A DNA stretch of 29,100 nt. It comes from a virus. Under the pieces are notes generated by a model. It was not told the origin of the DNA. It did no database searches and was given only the letters and a program-made list of their open reading frames with translations. The stretch lies in IMG/VR virus record IMGVR_UViG_3300047496_000333, positions 1 through 29,100 of that record; one strand, written 5' to 3'. The position numbers were made by a program, and so were the translations under genes. Shown here in pieces: positions 23,726-29,100 of this stretch; position 1 is the stretch's first letter, and each line of letters begins with the position of its first letter.

Positions 23726-25627
23726 ATGCTTTCACAATATGCCGGAGTAGGCGAAATTTGTCCTTTATTTACAATTACTACAGGTAGTGGTGGCAGTCTC
23801 ACGGCAGGTAGTTTGTACTTCTCGTTCCAATTACAAAATCGTGCTGGTTTTAATATCCCGTCAGTTAGTGCCCAAATCACTTACAGCACCAATCAAAAAA
23901 TTATCATCACCATCCCCGAAATGCCCGATGGCTGGGATGTCCATTATTTTGTAATTAGCGCCGGGGCAGCCAACGATCCTGCAACTCACGTTCAAATTGC
24001 CCGTGTTCCTGGCTTTCAGTACGGAGTTGGAATTGAACCCCAATCACTGAAGACAATTCTACCTACAACGCTAGAATTGAGTCGAAATATTCATGTATCC
24101 TTGGCTCCCTCCGTGACCAGCGTGGGGAGCTTTCCTACTGGCGCGGATAGGTTAGATGGGCAGGTAAGGTGGGTAACGGATGTTGCTAAGTGGTTAGAAT
24201 ACCGTGCTGATTCCGCCTTACCATTGAGCGTGGATGTGGTAGCTGCCGATGTTGGGCAATGGGTAAGAATTGGGGGTGCTAGTACTTATGTATCAGATAC
24301 TCGTGCAGGGGTGGGGAGCGATCGCGCGATCGTTTCAATCAATCCAGTAACCACGATCCCCACTCCCCCTTATCCTGGGGAAACCCTGAGTAAATTCCTA
24401 CCCGGTTGGGAAGCGCAATACTGGATTTACAACGATTTACCGAATGCGCTACCATCAGGGACGCAATTCGGCATTGAACTGGAATACAACAACCAGCGCA
24501 GCCCTGATTTGCTGTCAGGGCTAGTTTTGGTCAAATTTATTGGATTTGTGGGTTCTGATGGTTCCGTCAGAACCCAAGATAGCAGTGGCAGGGATTTTCA
24601 GAACTTTGGGGCATTTTTCCCTTGGACACCAAAATTAACAGCCCCGTTTATCACCTCTGATGATTTGCAACCAGGAGAGGCGATCGCCCTGGCAATTAAA
24701 CCGTTCTTCTCGGTAGCTGAACTGAATAATGAAGTTACACCCGATTCAATATTTGGGGTATACCCAGTTACCCGGACTCAATCAGGGGATTACAACCCAC
24801 TAGGAAAATTGATACCCGACGGGGTTGTGTATGGAGAAGCAGATAGATACCGCGTAGTCCCCAATACTGGATTAAGTTACGATGTTCTTTCAGGTTATGC
24901 CTTAGTTGGCTCTTACGATTTCCCACTTAAGCCAAGGCGCACTTTTGGGGGACTGCAACCGAACACCGCCGGACAAAAAGTTATTATCAACGGTAACGCT
25001 GCCGTATTTACTGAAAGTCCAACTTATACCCCATCAGCGAGTGAGGGGATAAGGGCGATCGTTTCTACTGTGGCGGGCGAAAGTGTCTCCTCGCCTGATT
25101 GGAGTAGCTACGTGGCAATTACCGCCGGAGCTACTCTAACTCTTTCTTATCCCTGTGATGCAAGTGGCGTAGGAACTATTCGCGCTGACTATCCAGATGT
25201 CATTGCCGGCAATGCTAAGGGATTATTTAATGTATCTGGCGTAAATATTTATTTACAGCGTCAAGATACTTTAGAAATTCGTCGTTTCTCTGGATTCAGC
25301 GTTGTAGCAAATACTTCACAACAATTTACAATTTCTAATTGGACTGCGGGTGTTATTGTTGCCTCACTTCCTACGGCAGACGCGGCTTTCTCGTTATTTG
25401 CGCCGGGAGTGGGGGCGATCGCCCCTGCGATTACTGGCAATTTCCCCTCCACTAATTACCGCGTAGCTTACAGTTTCGTTTATGATGGCAATCAAATAAC
25501 TGCGATATCCCACGCATCTCCACCGTGTATAGTGGAATTTTCTGGTAATTTCGCAGCTATTTTTGATAAGAATGTTTACGTTGAATCGCAGGAAGATAGT
25601 TTTATCAATGCTCTAATTTTTGGTTAA
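23726..25627 (+). CDS. Large beta-rich fibre/tail-tip protein
   Basis: I take ATG 23726 over an upstream TTG at 23705. The 633-residue protein is made of beta-sandwich-like repeats: an N-terminal domain (FSFQLQNRAGFNIPSVSAQ, IIITIPEMPDGWDVHYFVIS) with a fibronectin-type pattern, a middle domain with QVRWVTDVAKWLEYRAD, and C-terminal domains (GIRAIVSTVAGESVS, TNYRVAYSFVYDGNQITAIS). The pattern suits a long tail-fibre or baseplate component. No enzymatic motif is seen. Confidence 0.65.
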   Translation: MLSQYAGVGEICPLFTITTGSGGSLTAGSLYFSFQLQNRAGFNIPSVSAQITYSTNQKIIITIPEMPDGWDVHYFVISAGAANDPATHVQIARVPGFQYGVGIEPQSLKTILPTTLELSRNIHVSLAPSVTSVGSFPTGADRLDGQVRWVTDVAKWLEYRADSALPLSVDVVAADVGQWVRIGGASTYVSDTRAGVGSDRAIVSINPVTTIPTPPYPGETLSKFLPGWEAQYWIYNDLPNALPSGTQFGIELEYNNQRSPDLLSGLVLVKFIGFVGSDGSVRTQDSSGRDFQNFGAFFPWTPKLTAPFITSDDLQPGEAIALAIKPFFSVAELNNEVTPDSIFGVYPVTRTQSGDYNPLGKLIPDGVVYGEADRYRVVPNTGLSYDVLSGYALVGSYDFPLKPRRTFGGLQPNTAGQKVIINGNAAVFTESPTYTPSASEGIRAIVSTVAGESVSSPDWSSYVAITAGATLTLSYPCDASGVGTIRADYPDVIAGNAKGLFNVSGVNIYLQRQDTLEIRRFSGFSVVANTSQQFTISNWTAGVIVASLPTADAAFSLFAPGVGAIAPAITGNFPSTNYRVAYSFVYDGNQITAISHASPPCIVEFSGNFAAIFDKNVYVESQEDSFINALIFG

Positions 25628-25630
25628 GAA

Positions 25631-26026
25631 ATGCCAACAACTTTAAATAATATTTCGCTTCCAATCAATAATACTCAAGCCCAAATTTACCAAGTACCTA
25701 CGGGAGCAACGGCGATCGCGTTACTTACTACTATTTCTCCAGTAGTATCACAAGCGGTTCAAATATTTTTAAGTATACAAAAAACTGACAATACTTTTAT
25801 TACATTAATTCCGGGAAAGCAAATACCTGCTAATTATCAAGATGCTTACTGTCCTCAACTTAATAAGTTAATTTTGTTATCTGGTGAAAAATTATTTGCT
25901 CAAGCTCTAACGGTTAAAACTGTTAGAGCTACTGGATTATTTGGATTACCATGCTACTTTGACCCTTTGCAATCAGTACCAAGTCAAGTAGCCCATATTT
26001 CATTATCTATTGCGGAGCGCACTTAA
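25631..26026 (+). CDS. Small structural protein of the fibre cluster
   Basis: A 131-residue beta-rich protein (AQIYQVPTGATAIALLTTIS at 17-36, TFITLIPGKQIPANYQDAY) starting three bases after the previous stop. Such short proteins recur in virion surface gene clusters, often as adaptor or receptor-binding units. No named family is recognised. Confidence 0.6.
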   Translation: MPTTLNNISLPINNTQAQIYQVPTGATAIALLTTISPVVSQAVQIFLSIQKTDNTFITLIPGKQIPANYQDAYCPQLNKLILLSGEKLFAQALTVKTVRATGLFGLPCYFDPLQSVPSQVAHISLSIAERT

Positions 26027-26030
26027 TGCC

Positions 26031-26600
26031 ATGCCTACACCTAGTTACATTTCAATTCCAGACTTTAGCGGCACTCAGCAGAAATCTGGAGTTTTACAAG
26101 ATTCTAATGGTATAAATTACCCTTTGGTACGTTTTCAGGACGAGGTTATCAATACCCCACAAAGTTCCATCTCTGGCACTTACACAAATGGTCAGATTAT
26201 TGGTAGTTATTTTAATTTTGCTTCTGTTGCCGGGAACGTAGGCTGGGGAGGGGCGATCGCGGGTGCGGCGTTAGATATTAATAATGTAGTATTGGCAGCA
26301 GATACCTTGAGTTTGTTGCTTTTCTCGGTAGCTCCTGCTGCCACGGGGATTAATGCAGCTAGCTTATCGTCTTTAACTTTAAGCGATGCTGAAGCTGATA
26401 GTTATATAGGCTCACTAACTTTTGCAAATGCCTTTACAGTTTCTAGTCGCAACTTATTTAGTGCCAATACACTAAACTTAAAGTACGTAACCGAAGCTAC
26501 ACTCAATACTCTTACAGGAATTTTAGTACTCAATGCAGCAGCCTCGCGCACTTTATCAAGTGCCCGGATAAATATCAAATTACAAATAACTAAAAGCTGA
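26031..26600 (+). CDS. Structural protein of the fibre cluster
   Basis: From ATG 26031 (a TTG at 26010 would overlap the previous gene) it encodes 189 residues: a short start (SYISIPDFSGTQQ), then serine/alanine/leucine-rich strands (NNVVLAADTLSLLLFSVAP, and ARINIKLQITKS at the end). The FSVAP and DAEADSYIGSLTF segments resemble small phage virion proteins that describe a value per position along a chain. Its stop overlaps the next start (TGATG). Confidence 0.6.
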   Translation: MPTPSYISIPDFSGTQQKSGVLQDSNGINYPLVRFQDEVINTPQSSISGTYTNGQIIGSYFNFASVAGNVGWGGAIAGAALDINNVVLAADTLSLLLFSVAPAATGINAASLSSLTLSDAEADSYIGSLTFANAFTVSSRNLFSANTLNLKYVTEATLNTLTGILVLNAAASRTLSSARINIKLQITKS

Positions 26601-26767
26601 TGAAATGTAGAGATTGTTTATATTGGACTGGATCGCCGGGGAATAACCCATCTGATTTATTGTGTGCTGTTTCCTACCCTGTACCTGTAAGTTTATCAGA
26701 ATTAGAAAAAGTAGATGGTAGGCTTGCTAGCGTAGAAAATTTATGTTCAGACTGGCGTGCCAAATAA
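26600..26767 (+). CDS. Four-cysteine miniprotein
   Basis: A 55-residue frame starts at ATG 26600, overlapping the previous stop (TGATG). It reads MKCRDCLYWTGSPG at the start, with cysteines at 3, 6, 22 and 49; CxxC plus two single cysteines is a plausible zinc site. It overlaps no other good frame and the overlap supports translation. Its role is unknown; it may be a small virion or regulatory zinc protein. Confidence 0.6.
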   Translation: MKCRDCLYWTGSPGNNPSDLLCAVSYPVPVSLSELEKVDGRLASVENLCSDWRAK

Positions 26768-26768
26768 T

Positions 26769-27161
26769 ATGTGGAGAGATTCATTATATAGAGAAGCTAG
26801 TCCAATCCCATTATTAGGGAATTGCGTTCAATGCCCTTCTGGGTTTGTCAAATACGTGCAGTTTTTGGAATTCCCAGCTTTCCCTATACGCTTCTATGTG
26901 GATAGAAGTAGTAGTCCGTCTGGTAGCACCGGGCTGATTCAAGTGCATTACTGGACTTACATACCGACTTCATCTCCTGATTTTAGTAAGCGCTTTTGGT
27001 TGGCTGATATTCCTGCTGGGGGTGGGGCATTTCGTTTTCAGCCCACGCCAAATAACCCATGTATATCTCTTTTCAAGAAAACCAGTGCTGGCAGTTTTGA
27101 TTGTGTCTGCACTAAGTTTATCCCTCAATCTAGGCTTTTTGTACCCCAAACTTTTAGTTGA
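26769..27161 (+). CDS. Small structural protein with several cysteines
   Basis: I use ATG 26769; an in-frame GTG lies at 26757. The 130-residue protein carries CVQC at about 19-22 and a C-V-C pair near 113, with aromatic beta segments (KYVQFLEFPAFPIRFYVD, HYWTYIPTS). I do not recognise a family. It is flanked by the miniprotein and the ferritin-like gene in a tight, mostly overlapping series, so it is probably a virion or virion-assembly component. Confidence 0.55.
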   Translation: MWRDSLYREASPIPLLGNCVQCPSGFVKYVQFLEFPAFPIRFYVDRSSSPSGSTGLIQVHYWTYIPTSSPDFSKRFWLADIPAGGGAFRFQPTPNNPCISLFKKTSAGSFDCVCTKFIPQSRLFVPQTFS

Positions 27162-27163
27162 AA

Positions 27164-27886
27164 ATGTGGAATCCGCTAATTAGACTAATCATCAAATTAG
27201 GTTTACGCGACAAGCAAAACTTCTTGCGGCTGCTGGCGGAAATTGAGTTTGGCGTGGCAATATTCTGCTTTAAATTACAAGAACAAGCGCGAAAGCAGTT
27301 TCTACACAATCTTGCAACCATGTTAGAAGCGCACGGCAACGAAGAAAATAAGCACGGGAAAATGTTGGCTGCTTGTGCTGATGGCGTAGAAAGAATAACC
27401 CGAACGGAGACGGGGCATTGGCTTAGTATTATTCGCCCAAATGGGGAAAACATCGCTAAACCGAGTAAAAGTAATCCGAGTTCGGGGAAGGCGATCGCCT
27501 GGGACTCGATAAAATTTCCTGGGGAAAGGTTACTAGGGGTATTCAAGAATTTTGATGGTATCAGCAAACGTTACTTGTCAGCCCGGATATTTTTTGGAAA
27601 TCAATCTGCATCTGATTATCCAATGTGCGACAAGTTGGCGTTCATGTACATACTTGAAGAGGAAACGACAAAATTTTATCGCCAGATGAGCGAAGTAGAG
27701 GACGAGCGATTGAAGGCGATCGCCCTTCAAATCACTGGCGACGAATTCAACCACGCTAACTATTTGAAGTTAGCTCTTGCCAACTTTGACCCAATGCCAG
27801 AGGCTGCAATCGACAAATGGCGCGATCGCTTATGGTGGGCGAAATGGGGTTTAGTAGTTGACTTAATCAAATTTTTGTGGAAATAA
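27164..27886 (+). CDS. Ferritin-like diiron protein
   Basis: The 240-residue protein has two helix-pair units with the diiron ligand pattern: E26/E28 followed by E61-N-K-H64, and E165-E167 followed by E194-F-N-H197, with spacings of about 33 and 28 residues. That is the signature of ferritin-like four-helix bundles (rubrerythrin, hydroxylase and related groups). A loop of about 90 residues separates the pairs. Such proteins use two metal ions for oxidation or oxygen and peroxide handling. ATG 27164 is preferred; a TTG at 27158 overlaps the previous gene. Finding it in a fibre gene cluster is unusual. The substrate is not inferable. Confidence 0.7.
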   Translation: MWNPLIRLIIKLGLRDKQNFLRLLAEIEFGVAIFCFKLQEQARKQFLHNLATMLEAHGNEENKHGKMLAACADGVERITRTETGHWLSIIRPNGENIAKPSKSNPSSGKAIAWDSIKFPGERLLGVFKNFDGISKRYLSARIFFGNQSASDYPMCDKLAFMYILEEETTKFYRQMSEVEDERLKAIALQITGDEFNHANYLKLALANFDPMPEAAIDKWRDRLWWAKWGLVVDLIKFLWK

Positions 27887-27924
27887 CCGATCGCCAGCTT
27901 AAAAATCTGTTCACGATCGCCAAC

Positions 27925-29100
27925 ATGATTCCTGTCACCATTCCCAAGGGTGGTGCGGGACAAAATGTTAGTTTGAGAATTAATGGTGCTGATGTTAGTG
28001 CAACTTATTTAACTGATTTAAAGGCGGGAGAGGCGATCGCTCTCCTCACGGATAAGGGAAATTGGTATTTGGTGGGGGAACCGACTTTAAACATAGTCCA
28101 GTCTACAAGAAGAATTATTGAATATAGAAAAACTGATAGTATAAGAACTAAAATTTCAAACCTCTATTATCTCTACTCGCTAAATAATAAAGTATACGCA
28201 TCTAATAATATTACAAATAATTTAATTAATTTTCCAGATAATTTTAGTAGTAATAATTATAGATCATATATTCATAATGATGGCAATAAATATAGATTAG
28301 CTTTTTCAAATGGTGTAGATATTATTGGTACTACTATTTTAAATTACGCAAGCAGAAATAGTTACTACAGTAAAATTTTAGATGGTATATTATTGTCTGC
28401 TCAATATACAGAATTTGGCGGATCTGCTGGCAATAGTATTGATTATAAAGGTTCTTGTATTTGGAAAAGTAGTAATTTATCACCAGTTTTAAATCAAACA
28501 TCTTTTTATGGAAGTTCTGACACAATTAATTACAAAGGTATATCACCATTTGATTCTATTGCGTCTGGTTATATAGAAAGGTCTATCAATAGCGATGGAA
28601 TCTATACTTACACTGGAACATTTAATTCTCCTACTTATTTTTATACACTAAATGGTGTTACCGAAACATACAATACTGGAAATGTAAGTTATAACTATAA
28701 TTCTTTTGCTGATGGTATTCCGGGAGCTACTATAAATAGTAGTGGAAATGTCAATAATACTACAACTATAGAAACTAATAATTATATTTATTCTATTTCA
28801 GCTACTGCCAAAATGTCAGATGCTACACTCGTAAAAACTTATAATTATACCAATACTTTTCCTGTTATTTGTTTTAATAAAGGTATAATTTATTGTGTTG
28901 AAACTAATTCAATTTTTAGTAAAACTATATCTGGTTATAATTCTTTAGATCAAGATGATCCCGGAATTTTCACAAATAGTATTAGAAATAGGACTTACTA
29001 TTTTAGTAGTAATTCTAATACAATTCAATTAAATTCAGATCCAATATTAAATTTAATATCAGATACAGAAATAAATATTACATCTACAACGACATTAATA
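27925..29100 (+). CDS. Fibre-like protein, partial at window end
   Basis: An open frame from ATG 27925 (or from GTG 27877, overlapping the ferritin-like gene by ten bases) runs without a stop to base 29100, giving at least 392 residues. The first 65 residues (IPVTIPKGGAGQNVSLRING, GEAIALLTDKGNWYLVG) form a compact leader domain. After that the sequence becomes very AT-rich and the protein asparagine/serine/tyrosine-rich, with irregular beta-like repeats (YNYNSFADG, TNTFPVICFNKGIIYC), as in a surface-exposed receptor-binding protein. The only HIP1 site is at 28033, so the long variable part looks recently acquired. The C-terminus lies outside the window. Confidence 0.65.
   Translation, partial: MIPVTIPKGGAGQNVSLRINGADVSATYLTDLKAGEAIALLTDKGNWYLVGEPTLNIVQSTRRIIEYRKTDSIRTKISNLYYLYSLNNKVYASNNITNNLINFPDNFSSNNYRSYIHNDGNKYRLAFSNGVDIIGTTILNYASRNSYYSKILDGILLSAQYTEFGGSAGNSIDYKGSCIWKSSNLSPVLNQTSFYGSSDTINYKGISPFDSIASGYIERSINSDGIYTYTGTFNSPTYFYTLNGVTETYNTGNVSYNYNSFADGIPGATINSSGNVNNTTTIETNNYIYSISATAKMSDATLVKTYNYTNTFPVICFNKGIIYCVETNSIFSKTISGYNSLDQDDPGIFTNSIRNRTYYFSSNSNTIQLNSDPILNLISDTEINITSTTTLI

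Overview
The window reads as the head and early tail/fibre region of a Mu-like tailed phage or prophage of a cyanobacterium. The host call rests on the very frequent octamer GCGATCGC (HIP1) and on heptamer tandem repeats inside and between genes, both typical of filamentous cyanobacteria. No integrase, attachment site, host gene or tRNA is visible, so integrated prophage and free phage cannot be told apart here.

Layout. 111-3791: packaging genes (GpA-type large terminase, small minus-strand gene, gp29/DUF935-type portal). 3806-14777: an accessory block lodged inside the head module. It holds three plus-strand genes (3849, 6154, 13033) that share an N-terminal domain of about 160 residues but carry unrelated C-termini: an ADP-ribosyltransferase-like domain, a ParB-like domain, and an HExxH metallopeptidase-like domain. 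Among them lie a small overlapping gene (5105), a pyrophosphatase-like gene (5223), an IS200/IS605-type tnpB element, the MuF-type minor head protein with a long extension, a second hairpin region resembling an orphan IS605 right end, and a minus-strand pair (593 and 84 aa). 14774-15010: an XRE-type regulator. 15096-19937: protease/scaffold, duplicated DUF2190 decoration protein, major capsid protein, and head-completion genes including gp36/DUF1320- and gp37-like proteins. 20029-29100: probable tail/fibre/adhesion proteins, a four-cysteine miniprotein, a ferritin-like diiron protein, and an AT-rich fibre-like gene running off the window. No tape measure, sheath or lysis gene is recognisable.

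How it may work together. Terminase, portal, MuF, protease/scaffold, decoration and capsid proteins would build and fill a head. The shared N-terminal domain on three proteins encoded between portal and capsid is best explained as a common recruiting or packaging module, so the variable C-termini may be effectors carried in the particle, in parallel with known MuF-linked toxins of temperate phages. Small overlapping downstream genes are candidate immunity proteins. HIP1 sites occur in the shared N-terminal or linker parts but are absent from the C-terminal parts, which fits exchange of C-terminal cassettes. The effector interpretation is inference; homology of the N-termini and the catalytic motifs are visible directly.
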